64,000 bases of DNA, taken from the NCBI GenBank assembly GCA_000149265.1, contig CH003267.1:79310-143309 (forward strand). Direction: 5' to 3'. The notes under the pieces are model-generated. The model was not told the DNA's origin and made no database searches. It saw nothing but the letters and a program-made list of their open reading frames with translations. The position numbers were made by a program, and so were the translations under genes. The DNA is from Ciona savignyi. Taxonomy: Eukaryota > Chordata > Ascidiacea > Phlebobranchia > Cionidae. Shown here piece by piece: positions 52,801 through 62,718 of this stretch (position 1 is the first letter of the stretch; every line of letters starts with the position of its first letter).

Positions 52801-53517
52801 TAGATGGAATATTTTTTATACTTTGTTTCTAATATAATGTATCTTTACAGATCCAATCCACGACCCGTCTCTGCTACGCATGCAAAACAGGGCAACCCGC
52901 ACTCCGGATCCGTATGGGTGAAGCAGGGTGAATCGCATGGCCAACGTCCGAAATCGGCCTCCGCTACCAGCGTCAGTGTTTCCCGAAAGTACAGCAACCG
53001 AGCAAAAGGCAGTGTTACGCAACGTCAAATTCGAGAGGACTGGATCGCCGAGTCGTCAGAGAAACAAATCCCAGAATTTCATAAACAACGGGAATACCAG
53101 AATCTTATCGACTTATCCAGGGTGCGAGTTGAAACGACCAATCCCAAATTGCCAGGTCCAAGGCCATTGCCTCGACAGCGCATACCAGTAAAAGATGTCG
53201 GCTCCGCCGGCTCCCGGACTTCCTCCTCCTCTCTTACGTCATCGTCTTCTGCGTCATCAGCAAATTCTCCAACGCGCCCCGTGTCCCGGAGTAGCAGCAA
53301 TAAATACAGCCGTTTCGGGGTGACGCGACAGATCACTGAAAACTATCACCACAACGTTGACATATCGAACAACAACTACAAATCGAAGGTCGTATCCAGG
53401 AAGCGACAACCTGTTTTTCCAAACAAAAACTGTGTTGTCACGACTTCGTACAAGCGCACAACATCCGATTCCGTGTATAGTTGGATACAGAGTCAGGATG
53501 ATGTGACTTACCTTTAA
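46808..53517 (+). CDS. LURAP1: LURAP1/LURAP1L-like leucine-rich adaptor, three exons
   Basis: Cytoplasmic adaptor family. Vertebrate LURAP1 (LRAP35a) links the kinase MRCK to MYO18A in actomyosin control and has been linked to NF-kB signalling. Exons are 46808-47212, 52186-52601 and 52851-53517 (TAA); phases agree and give 495 residues. The family core spans the first junction: LKLHYLLCEM joined to KKLRELDKEILDQCLRVNDS, then IDEVKWIMEEREADL, the counterpart of the vertebrate leucine-rich segment ending in VRWLLEERG. The last residues QSQDDVTYL match the vertebrate end QCQDDVTFL and form a PDZ-binding tail. The start has SDYSQKDNDSAIGDSENYST, rich in Ser and acidic residues. It is about twice the length of vertebrate LURAP1 (about 240) because of a long Ser/Pro/Arg-rich middle with a Ser run (53217-53270). 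ATG 46808 is the first Met in its frame. Confidence 0.85.
47213..52185. other. 5-kb intron of the LURAP1-like gene
   Basis: Mostly AT-rich DNA without recognised genes. It contains the CA/TA/TG microsatellite at 49371-49422. At 50110-50200 CCAATCAG and GATGACGTTT lie close together, which could mark an internal promoter or enhancer. The 92-codon frame beginning at ATG 50019 has no recognised domain. Confidence 0.5.
49371..49422. repeat. (CA)n-(TA)n-(TG)n palindromic microsatellite
   Basis: A CACACA run of about 20 bases, then TATAGACATATATATA, then a TGTGTG run. The two arms are complementary and could form a hairpin. Confidence 0.95.
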
Positions 53518-53696
53518 TCAAATATGCCTTACGTCCACGATTATTTTTATTTTTTGATTTGAGAATCAAATCTTAGCTATTTTTAATTTTCTGCCTGTGT
53601 TTTGCCATATTGTTTTAAGTTTTACTTTTAGCTTGTATTCACGTACGCTTAAGCAAGGCCGCAATAGCCAATTCAGGCTTGTGCAAAGCTTGATTG

Positions 53697-53702
53697 AATA
53701 AA
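53697..53702 (+). terminator. Polyadenylation signal of the LURAP1-like gene
   Basis: AATAAA 180 bases after the stop codon, the first canonical signal downstream. Confidence 0.55.
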
Positions 53703-53789
53703 TTAAATTATGCGAATTTTGGATTTGTATCCGGCCCGGTCGATACGCAAAGATAGATAGTAGAAATCCGTAATGTATTTGTTTTAGCA

Positions 53790-54056
53790 GGATATTCATG
53801 TTTATTCCCGTAATTGGGTAAACCAAGGAGGTTAACACACGAGCAATCGTCAGATCACCTCATGCCCACGGCGGGTTACCGAAGCCATTGCAGTGTGTTG
53901 TTTACATTTTCCTTCAATTTGGTTGTACCCATTAATCCGGTTCAGACAGTGTCCTTTAAGTGCCTTGCGCAAAGACACATCCGACTAGCTAGCAACCAGT
54001 TTCGTCACTGCAACCCTTCGGCTAACAGGCGACACACTAAAACACCAGACTAACCT
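53790..54056 (-). mobile_element. tRNA-derived SINE, nearly full copy
   Basis: The reverse complement has head TTAGTCTGGTGTTTTAGTG, GAAGGGTTGCAGTGACGAAACTGG, GCAAGGCACTTAAAGGACACTG and tail GGAATAAACATGAATATCC. It lies just after the LURAP1-like 3' end. Confidence 0.85.
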
Positions 54057-54159
54057 GTAAGACAGTAAAATTTGTTACACAAATATTCATCTCAGCTAAA
54101 TTTAACAACATTTATTCGGTTATATTGTAAAGAACACTTAAAAATGGGGCTACTCACCA

Positions 54160-54260
54160 ATATTCCGTGAAAGAACGCTGGTGATATAATACAACCGGCA
54201 ATCGTCCCAATATCTCGTGCCCACAGTTGGGTTACCAGATAAAGATATCACGATTGCTTT
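54160..54260 (-). repeat. SINE tail fragment
   Basis: Reverse complement contains GGTAACCCAACTGTGGGCACGAG and GGGACGATTGCCGG, the 3' part of the SINE, diverged. Confidence 0.5.
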
Positions 54261-54327
54261 TGTTCAAAGCGTATATTCGGATTGGCTAATGAAACAGGGG
54301 TGCACAGTTAAAGCCGGTTTACTTATT

Positions 54328-54436
54328 TTACCGTGCCAAGTTTCGAACCCATGATGGGCTCGTCACCAGGACCGTTTATTGTATAAAAGTCGGTATATGT
54401 ATTGGTCGCGTTAACCATTCGGCCACACGACCGTAC
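54328..54436 (-). repeat. tRNA(Ser/Leu)-like repeat, copy 2
   Basis: On the minus strand TGGCCGAATGGTTAACGCG is a near-ideal A box of the Ser/Leu type, and CATGGGTTCGAAACTTGG supplies the B box. About 70 bases between them exceed a normal tRNA and contain ATACATATACCGACTTTTAT. Same architecture as 19100-19206. Most likely a tRNA-derived repeat or pseudogene; a true tRNA is unlikely. Confidence 0.65.
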
Positions 54437-54439
54437 TTA

Positions 54440-56380
54440 AAGTCGGTTTATTAAGCCAAAGAAGAAAAATATATTCTTCTGCTGCAACAGAAATGCAGCG
54501 CAGCAAGAATTAAATTGCAACCAAATTCCACAAAATCGGGGCATTAGGAATTAAAAAACAGGAATTAAAAAAAAGAGGAATTAAAAAAACGAATAAAATA
54601 AACTTAAACCAAATCCCACCTGGTGACGGATCCAATAGTCACTGTTGTATGCTTCCCGAACTCGGGTAAAAGGAAAATTAAACTCGGAAATATGTTGTTA
54701 ATGTATTAGCGTTTCTTCGAAACACATTGTTTTATTATTATACCATTTTTTGCAAGAAACACATTGTTTTATTGGTATACAATTTTTTGGTGTAGTCATA
54801 ACTGAACATATCATGTATTTTCCAACTTCTTTGGATAAGGTTTATAGCCGTTGATAAAATCCAGTTCTTGCAATATACTATTCTCCTCAGTGACCGGAAG
54901 ATGACGTTCGTCTTTCCTTTCATTTAGTAATCGCACACGCTCATAGATATCATAATGCCTTTAACATTTTCCCTTTAACATTTTTGTCCACATTTATTTT
55001 TCGCAAGTGCTGCATCTCGCATTGTCCGCACCCGGAATTCCCCTGAAATACCTCCATAATACTTCTTATTTATCAAAGATATGATTTGCTTATTTATCAA
55101 ATATAAAGTTGTCTTTTGCACCAATTATAAAGTATTCACTGAATTATGTTATTCGTGTACCGTATCTTCTGGTAAGTCGTTAGGAACAAGCTCCAGTAAT
55201 ATGAAAAAGCATCACACGCCCACCTGGTTACAGGAACATGCAACCACCTTTTTAAAACAATATTGGCCAATCAAACCAGTGTAAAACAGAGCCAGCAGTG
55301 ATTACATCATCAATTAAAAACTCTACGCAAATCTTTGTTAAAAGGCAACAAAGAGTTTCAGATTAGCTCGTTTGAACTGATTAGTGCTTGTATTATTTAA
55401 CCAACACTATGAAAACCAGAAGCAATTATTTTTACCGCCGGCACACCCAACGACAAAAAAGAGGTCAACTTTCGTGCCGTTTTAACTCAAACAGTTTAGC
55501 AGTTAATACTGGTGTCTGAATTTCCTATATTTATCCACAATAGTTTGTGACTTAAAGAACCCTAACAGTATAGCCTATTTCTCTGCTTATGCAAACCTTC
55601 ATATGTTAAAGTGTTTTGCATACCATACACACTCAGTACAAATAAGCTGTTCACCTTTCTCCTACAGAAACAATCACATCGTTGTTTAGCCGCTAACATG
55701 GTCAAGGGATAGATTTTAGACCAGAATATTCTCTCTGCTTGGTTAGGATATGTGGGGGCATGTTTTCCCCGTGAGAATTTTATATCCTAATATAATTAAT
55801 AAGAACAAGTTGTTCTACCTTCGGGGCCCCATTCGGACCGTTTTATCGATCCAAAAGTCGCCGCCTGCTCATTCGTGGTCCGTCGGAACATCAGGGGCGG
55901 AGTTGCAACAAACCGCGACACTGAACAGACGTGCCTAAATTATCGCTTAGATCTAGTGGTTTAATTGTTCAAACAAAAACTTTAAAAAATGTCTCAATCA
56001 TACACAATCTGCTTTAACAGCTCTCGGCAAGAAATTTCCCTATACAGTCCTAAAATATTTAAAACCACCATAAATCAATAGTTAATTTTAATGCCACAGT
56101 TAATTAAAGAAAAAATGTTTCGGATAACCAGTATACCTAACATGAACATTTCCGGGTAATCGCCCAAAACTTAACCTCGCACATAAAAATGATCAGTTTG
56201 GTTTAACGCCCCATAATAATAGAAATAAAATAATCAATTAAAATGTTTAGAAGTGTTAACTAAAATGTGTTAGATATGCAGTGACAAATTTTGGAGAAAT
56301 CCCCGAAAAGTTTGAAATAATGTAAAAACCAGTCATTTTTAGTTTTTATTGCTGTATTTTTTCTATAGAAACATAAATAT
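54440..56380. other. Intergenic AT-rich region, nothing recognised
   Basis: Contains short A-rich runs (GGAATTAAAAAA repeated about 54546-54592) and a GC-richer patch at 55815-55935 with a 62-codon frame of no known domain. Confidence 0.4.
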
Positions 56381-56384
56381 TTTA

Positions 56385-56595
56385 GATAGGATAGTCATGT
56401 TTAACCTAGCGCCCATTGTCAGGTTACCGGAGATATTACATTGTGTCCTTAATGATTATGACGTTGTTTTAATCCGGTAGAACCTATCATTCCACTGGGT
56501 TCCGCAAATGTTCGTGCCTTAACCAAGGACACAACCGACTATCTAGCGACAGGTTTTGAACAACCGTTCGGCTAACGGCGACGCACTAATCCAAT
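56385..56595 (-). mobile_element. tRNA-derived SINE, shortened copy
   Basis: Reverse complement has CCGTTAGCCGAACGGTTG, CCTTGGTTAAGGCACGAAC, AACCCAGTGGAATGATAGG and CCTGACAATGGGCGCTAGG; the segment between that and the TATCC tail is deleted. Confidence 0.75.
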
Positions 56596-56762
56596 ATGCT
56601 TATCCTTTTATTTAAAAAAACAACATGGATCTAAATGTTGTATTGGTAACTGGGGAACCAATTAGTTTCTGCTTGCAGAAACAAACGTTATACACCCAGT
56701 GTTATTTCTACCAAGAGTGATTTGGTAACCACGGAACTCAATAGTTTCTGTATAGAAAAATA

Positions 56763-57060
56763 TCCGGCCGATTAGTCTGGCGGTTAAGTGCGTCACCTTT
56801 CAATCGAAAGGTTGCAGATGCGAAACTGGTCGCTGGCTAGTCGGTTGTGTCCTTGGGCAAGGAACTTTACCGACATTGCCTGAACCTATCGGATTAATGG
56901 GTTCTATTAAATTGAAGGAACGTGTGTATCATACACAACACATTGCAACAACTCTGGTAACCCGACGATGGGCGCGAGGTGATCTTAATATTACCCGTGT
57001 GTTAACCCCCTTGGTTTTCCCCATTAACTGGGATAAACATAAATATTCTATCCCTATATC
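56763..57060 (+). mobile_element. tRNA-derived SINE, full copy
   Basis: Head TCCGGCCGATTAGTCTGGCG, then GTTGCAGATGCGAAACTGG, CCTTGGGCAAGGAACTTTAC, CCCGACGATGGGCGCGAGG and tail AAATATTCTATCCCTATATCC. Confidence 0.9.
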
Positions 57061-57164
57061 CTAATATAGCATACACTTTACAGGGGTTTTTAAATTAGTG
57101 GTGATTAACACTTTCTAGTTTTTTTACACGGTAAGTTTGGTAGGCATTTTAAATTAAAATTTTG

Positions 57165-57313
57165 AAGGAATTTTAGTTCAAGTTGCAGATCCAAGCTTCA
57201 ATTTAAATTGTAAAAAAAAATTAAAACTTTTTGTGTCAGGATTTTAAGTGACAGCCGTTTTTGTGAGGTCAGTTTGATATTGTAAGCATTGAAGAGATAG
57301 GAAGATTAATTAG
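57165..57313 (+). repeat. 3' fragment of the 463-bp element, split by a SINE
   Basis: AAGTTGCAGATCCAAGCTTC, TGTCAGGATTTTAAGTGAC, GTTTTTGTGAGGTCAGTTTG and AAGATTAATTAG match the end of the 17.3-kb repeat. The sequence resumes after the SINE at 57602 as ATAGTTAAACGCTTC, the counterpart of TAGTTGAACGCCTCC. So the SINE inserted into an existing element. Confidence 0.75.
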
Positions 57314-57315
57314 AT

Positions 57316-57601
57316 GTCCGGCCCGGTGGTCTAGCGGTTTAGTGCGTCGAAGGTTGCAGGTGCGAAACTGGTCGCTAGATAGTCGGTTGTGTCCTTGGGC
57401 AAGGCACTTTACGGACATTGCCTGAACCCAGCGGATTAATGGGTTCCACCAAATTAAAAGAACGTGTCTATCATACACAACACACTGCAATAGCTCCGGT
57501 AACCCGACGATGGGCGCGAGGTGATCTGACGATTGCCCGTGTGATAACCCCCTAGATTTTCCCATTCACGGGGATAAACATGAATATCCTATCCTATCCT
57601 A
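57316..57601 (+). mobile_element. tRNA-derived SINE, full copy nested in the 463-bp element fragment
   Basis: Very close to the 33.6-kb copy (GGCCCGGTGGTCTAGCGGTT, CCTTGGGCAAGGCACTTTAC, CCCGACGATGGGCGCGAGG, three TATCC units). It lacks a few bases before GGTTGCAGG. TAGAT on both sides may be its target duplication. Confidence 0.92.
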
Positions 57602-57949
57602 GATAGTTAAACGCTTCTTTTAACGACTGTCGTTTTGCCGTCTTTTTCCCGTTTTTCAACGAAGACGATGCTTCGTGTTTTGATGGCGAAAAAAATCAAC
57701 TAAACTTTATAGCATTCAAATGTATACGCATTGTAATTGTAAATTTTATTATCAAAAACGAACAAAATTAATAAAAACTACAAATTAATATGAAAAACAA
57801 CTTCAGTAAAAATTGCTCTTTTTTATAAATAAAGTCTTAATGATATTAGTTTAAATTCACACATATTTTAGAACGTTCACAATAAATACCTTGCAATTTA
57901 TTTAACAATTTTGTTTCTACCTTTTTGGAAGGATACATTGCTTTAGTTT

Positions 57950-58060
57950 TTGTTCAACTCAATAAACCACTGGGTTTGGTCAACGCCTGTAAAGTGGTAT
58001 TCCCAAGAACACAACTGAATAGCTAGTAAGCCCAAGAGCTACACTGAGTAGACTGGCGAT
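57950..58060 (-). repeat. SINE central fragment
   Basis: AACCACTGGGTTTGGTCAACG, AAGTGGTATTCCCAAGAACACAAC and CGAATAGCTAGTAAG-like words follow the central SINE order on the minus strand, with strong divergence. The rest of 57620-58920 shows nothing definite. Confidence 0.5.
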
Positions 58061-58921
58061 ACCACATTGATTTATAAGAAAATGACCCTTACATGTACAT
58101 TTCAAAAGAATAGTAAATTGAAAAGGAAAATATTAAAGAGCAGAAACATAACACATAACACAAGCATCAGATATTGTGTATATCAATGATTTAACAGTAT
58201 TTACATTTGAAAAACAGAAAAACCCAACAATATACATTTTTGCCTATATCATATGAATCTAACTTACTACCAGTACCAGAACCGGGATATTTTTTGGAGC
58301 CCAATTGTTTAAGATTTATTTTTTTGCACAGGACAACAATGGACATTGCGCACAAAATTATTAGATTATCTTGGGTACAGTGGTATTGCAGTTGAACTAT
58401 TGATATCCCTTGATTTTCTTTGAACTTTTAAACTCACTAGATCATAGAAACTTAAGTGCCTTGTGAACGAACAGAACAATTCAACAATTCTGATGATAAC
58501 CGATGTTATTTTAACACCACATTATGCGGCCGGACAAGGTCCCACCACTCACAGTTGATTCTCATAGCTTTAACAAACCGAAAATGACTTTATCTTCGAC
58601 CACTAAGTGTCGGGTATGTTACGTCTTGGTTGTATGGTTGTCTTGCTGTAACTCCTTTTTATTCCCTTTTTAGCTTCATTAAACCATTTCAATTATTCAA
58701 GTTAAGAAAATAGTGAATTCTTAGATGTTTTTTCAGCTTCATTACTGTTCTTCTCAGACATTACAAGTATAAGATTCTGGACCCTAACCAAAAAATTTTC
58801 ATATTACCAGTTTGAACATACCGCTAAATAAAAAGCATCTGAGGGCCTTTCTTTAGTGTAAACACTCTTGCTCTTCAGCACTTGAATACACAAGGTATTT
58901 TAGATATAACTGTACAATTGA

Positions 58922-59736
58922 TTACTTCTTAGTATGGATTCGTTTGTGTCTTTTCAAATCACCAGCTTGATTAAACGATTTTTCACACTCGTTGCATTTG
59001 TGTGCTTTTTCTCCAGTGTGAAATCTGTGGTGTCTTTTCAGGTAACCAGGTTGATTAAATAATTTTTTACAGATTTCGCATTTAAAAGGTCTTTCTCCCG
59101 TGTGAATTCTTTGGTGATTTGTAAAATGACCCAATTGAACAAATCGTTTCATACACAAATCACATTTAAAGGGTTTCTCTCCAGTGTGAATTCTTTTGTG
59201 ATTTCTTAGTGTGGTTGCAAAATTAAACGACTTGTCACAAACACCACATGGGTGTAAGGTTTTTCTCCAGTGTGAATTCTTTGATGTGTTTTCAGATTTC
59301 CAGCTTTATTAAACGACTTTTCACACACAGGACATGTATACGGCTTGTCTTTACTGTGTGTTTTTTGGTGAGTTTTTAAATTGCTCGCTTGTCTGAATGA
59401 TTTATTGCACACATCACATGGGTAAGGCTTCTCTGCAGTATGAGTTTGTTGATGTAATAGCCAAGTACTAGAAATATCAAATGACTTTTCACAAAATGAA
59501 CATTTGTAAGTTTCTTGACCGACCAATACTGTTTCATTGGTTTTGATAGAATCATCATCACTTTCATAAAAGTTGCAATTTGGTGGCTTCTCGTCAATAT
59601 GAGTTTTCAAGTGAGTTGAAAATGTTTTCGAATCACTAAAATTCTTATTACAAATGTAACATTTGTTTATTTTCTTTGTGATTTCCTTTTTAACTACAAT
59701 TTTAGAATTTAAAAGTTTTTGGTTGATTTTATACAT
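58922..59736 (-). CDS. C2H2 zinc-finger protein with eight fingers and one frameshift
   Basis: Presumed DNA-binding transcription factor; target unknown. The minus-strand frame starts at ATG 59736-59734 and encodes a short Lys-rich leader and fingers 1-4 (CYICNKNF, CSFCEKSF, CDVCNKSF, CPVCEKSF with HxxxH ends and TGEKPY-type linkers). At about 59252-59255 the frame shifts: finger 5 (CGVCDKSF) is read in another frame, followed in register by fingers 6-8 (CDLCMKRF, CEICKKLF, CNECEKSF) to the stop at 58922. The break lies in a doubled AC of the KPY-x-C linker, so a 2-base insertion is the simplest explanation. All cysteines and histidines on both sides are intact, so this may be a sequencing or assembly error or a very recent pseudogene. 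No KRAB, BTB or SCAN domain is visible; an upstream exon cannot be excluded. Confidence 0.85.
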
Positions 59737-60397
59737 CTTTTCTGTACTCTATGGCTGCACAATATAAAGGTATAAAAAGTATTATATCAGAACAATAACA
59801 AACAAACAAAACTAACTATAGTAGGTCTAGTAACACAGCTGTACGGACACAAGGTACCGAGTATTATCAACGTGCAACACTAAAAGGAAATCGAAAAACC
59901 GCTCACTAAAAGGAGGGAAACTAATTTTATCTCCGCACTAAACAAACAGTATGAAAAGTACGTTACTTTTCTCGAGTGTGCACACACCAAATATTTTAAG
60001 TATGCAAACGTCCAAGAGTGCACAATTCAAGTGTGCACACAATCTCTTTTTATATTTTTGTCAAAATATCAAACAAAAATATTATTCTATCCTAAATCTA
60101 TCGTATCCGTCTAACATAAATATCTACTTAGACCATGTATGTGGGGAAAAATACCGAATGACTACAAGTGCATGTCATTTAACTTGTTTAAACTTCGCTT
60201 TAAGCAATATCTGATTCAAATGTATTAATTACAAACAATGCAATAGTCTCAATTGTTACAATTACTGTCAATCAATAATACCTGTTTATAACTTACTAGT
60301 TCACTGTAAATTACCATAAAATGATATGTTTATTAAAGGTTTTGGCCTGTGCAGCATTGTATTTTTTTTTTTTTTTTATCTAACTAAACATAAAGGG

Positions 60398-60768
60398 CCA
60401 GTATGGAAAGTACGGCAGCTGCACACTCGAGTTTTTTTCCCTATGTCTTTGCACACTTGGGTAATTTCACACATGCTCGTGAGCTGGCAGTATTAACATC
60501 GTATAATTTCCAACAAACCTGTAAATCTACCTCTGGACCTCGGGTAATTTACTGTCAGTACGTTTTTTTGTTATGTAGATATATATGTTAGTTGACGGAT
60601 ACGATAGATTTAGGATAGAATAATATGTTTGTTTGAGATTTTTACAAAATTATAATAAAAAGAAGATTGTGAAATGTGCACTTTTGGACATTTGCACACT
60701 GCACACTTAAATATTTGGTGCGTGCATACTCGAGATCTCGGCGAAAAGTGACATACTTTCCATACGGG
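60398..60768. mobile_element. hAT-like MITE, 371 bp, nested in the older copy
   Basis: Begins CCAGTATGGAAAGTACGGCA and ends TACTTTCCATACGGG. Flanks ATAAAGGG (60390-60397) and ACAAAGGG (60769-60776) match in 7 of 8 bases. It is close to the 380-bp copy at 21774-22153 throughout. Confidence 0.78.
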
Positions 60769-60910
60769 ACAAAGGGTGCAGCTGACTCGGTGACTTTTTG
60801 GTCTTTCGCTGCATCCTTTGCTGTACATTACTATTCATTATTGTATATATTGTTGTCGTTTGTAAAAATGTGATGTCAGAATAAAAATTAAATAAATTGA
60901 ATTGAAAAAA
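60769..60910 (+). mobile_element. Short retroposon tail
   Basis: The segment ends in AAATAAATTGAATTGAAAAA, like the element at 30784-31304. Only about 140 bases are present and no coding part is visible. Confidence 0.4.
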
Positions 60911-61170
60911 AAATACATAACATAGGTTAGGTTAAATACCAAAAAATGTAATGACAGTAAATTACCCGAAGTCCAGAGGTAGGTTTAGAGGTTTGTTGGA
61001 AATTATACAATGTTTATGTTTAAAACGTACGGCCGGGTCAATACACACGCTTACAAGCCGGCACACCGTTGGTTTGTTTCTTATATAAGCTGGTTCCTGA
61101 GCGTATGCTCAGTATAAAGAAACAATCACCTGTCCGCCAGAGTATGCAGCTGCCGTACTTTCCATACTGG

Positions 61171-61315
61171 CTAAACACTAATCTCAACCCTACAACTAAC
61201 CTTAACTCCAACGCCAACCCCAACTTTACAACTAACTCTAATGCCCTAATCTTCATTTTATCGTGCAGTTTCCTTTCTTCCCTCCTTTTAGTTTTTCCCC
61301 CTATTAACCTTTTTT
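61171..61315 (+). repeat. Fold-back dispersed repeat, copy beside the nested MITEs
   Basis: CTAAACACTAATCTCAACCC, CTTAACTCCAACGCCAACCCC and TGCAGTTTCCTTTCTTCCC match the core and right arm of the family. Its left arm (CGCTCACTAAAAGGAGGGAAA, about 59900-59920) is on the far side of the MITE complex, so the complex was inserted into this repeat. Confidence 0.6.
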
Positions 61316-61470
61316 TACACTAACAGAGATAAACAGTCTGAGTATCCTTTATATCAAATATCCTAATCACATCTTCCTAACCTAACACCAAAAAAACTTA
61401 TTGCTCCATTACCAAAAATTACAATAGAAATATTAACGATAGAGGTAGTCTCTCAAGAGTGGCTTGGGCG

Positions 61471-62718
61471 ACAGGCCACTCTTTTCTTAAAGGCAGGCCA
61501 CTCTTTTCTTAAAGTCAGGCCACTCTTTTTTTGTAGACAGGCCACTCTGTTGCTGAGGGCAGGCCACTATTTTGCTGAGGGCAGGCCACTATTTTGTTGA
61601 GGGCAGGCCACTATTTTGTTGAGGGCAGGCCACTATTTTGTTGAGGGCAGGCCACTATTTTGTTGAGGGCAGGCCACTATTTTGTTGAAGGCAGGCCACT
61701 ATTTTGTTGAGGGCAGGCCACTATTTTGTTAAGGGCAGGCCACTATATTTTTATAGGCAGGCCACTATTTTGTGGAGGGCAGGCCACTATTTTGTTGAGG
61801 TCAGGCCACTATTTTGGTGAGGGCAGGCCACTATTTTGTTGAGGGCAGGCCACTATTTTGTTGAGGGCAGGCCACTATTTTGTTAAGGGCAGGCCACTAT
61901 TTTGTTGAGGGCAGGCCACTATTTTCTTGAGGGCAGGCCACTATTTTCTTGAGGGCAGGCCACTATTTTGTTAAAGGCAGGCCACTATTATGTTGAGGGC
62001 AGGCCACTATTTTCTTGAGGGCAGGCCACTATTTTGTTGAGGGCAGGCCACTATTTTGTTAAGGGCAGGCCACTATTTTGTTGAGGGCAGGCCACTATTT
62101 TGTTCAGGGCAGGCCACTATTTTATTGAGGGCAGGCCACTATTTTGTTGAGGGCAGGCCACTCTTTTTTTGTAGACAGGCCACTCTTTTTTTGTAGACAG
62201 GCCATGCACTCTTTTTTTGTAGGCAGGCCACTCTTTTTTTGTAGACAGGCCACTCTTGTTTTAAAGGCAGGCCACTCTTTTTTTGTAGGCAGGCCACTCT
62301 TGTTTTGTAGGCAGGCCACTCTTTTTTTTGTAGACAGGCCACTCTTTTTTTGTAGGCAGGCCACTATTTTTTTGAAGGCAGGCCACTCTTTTTTTGAAGG
62401 CAGGCCACTCTTTTTTTTGTAGGCAGGCCACTCTTTTTTTGTAGGCAGGCCACTATTTTTTTGAAGGCAGGCCACTCTTTTTTTGTAGGCAGGCCACTCT
62501 TTTTTTGAAGGCAGGCCACTCTTTTTTTGAAGGCAGGCCACTCTTTTTTTGAAGGCAGGCCACTCTTTTTTTGTAGGCAGGCCACTCTTTTTTTGAAGGC
62601 AGGCCACTCTTTTTTTGAAGGCAGGCCACTTTTGTTTTGTAGGCAGGCCACTATTTTGTTAAGGACAGGCCACTATTTATTTAAAGTCAGGCCAGTGTTT
62701 TGTTGAAGGCAGGCCACT
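61471..62718. repeat. 1.25-kb minisatellite of about 22-bp units
   Basis: More than 55 units with core GGCAGGCCACT. The first two thirds mainly carry ATTTTGTTGAGG between cores; the last third carries CTTTTTTTGTAG or CTTTTTTTGAAG, giving two spatially separate subfamilies. On the minus strand the unit lacks stops in some frames (KKSGLPTKKEWPAF-type peptides), a by-product of the repeat. Confidence 0.97.

Larger units (their letters stand above)
59946..61170. mobile_element. Older hAT-like MITE interrupted by later insertions
   Basis: The left end CAGTATGAAAAGTACG and the right end, read inward as CCAGTATGGAAAGTACGG, match the 21774 family. CTAAACAA before and CTAAACAC after it resemble an 8-bp target duplication with one mismatch. 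Internal blocks (CTCGAGTGTGCACACACC; AATTACCCGAAGTCCAGAGG) run inverted relative to the younger copy at 60398-60768, which sits inside it. A poly-T run (about 60361-60377) and an ATTGAA-type tail (60880-60905) show further insertions. Confidence 0.65.

Noticed and set aside
61171-61315. Telomeric repeat remnant
   Set aside because: The AACCCC/CTAACC words are irregular and belong to the core of the fold-back repeat family found elsewhere.
62122-62651. Minus-strand frames of 95-161 codons rich in Lys-Lys and Gly-Leu-Pro
   Set aside because: Translation of the 22-bp minisatellite in shifting frames; no support as protein.
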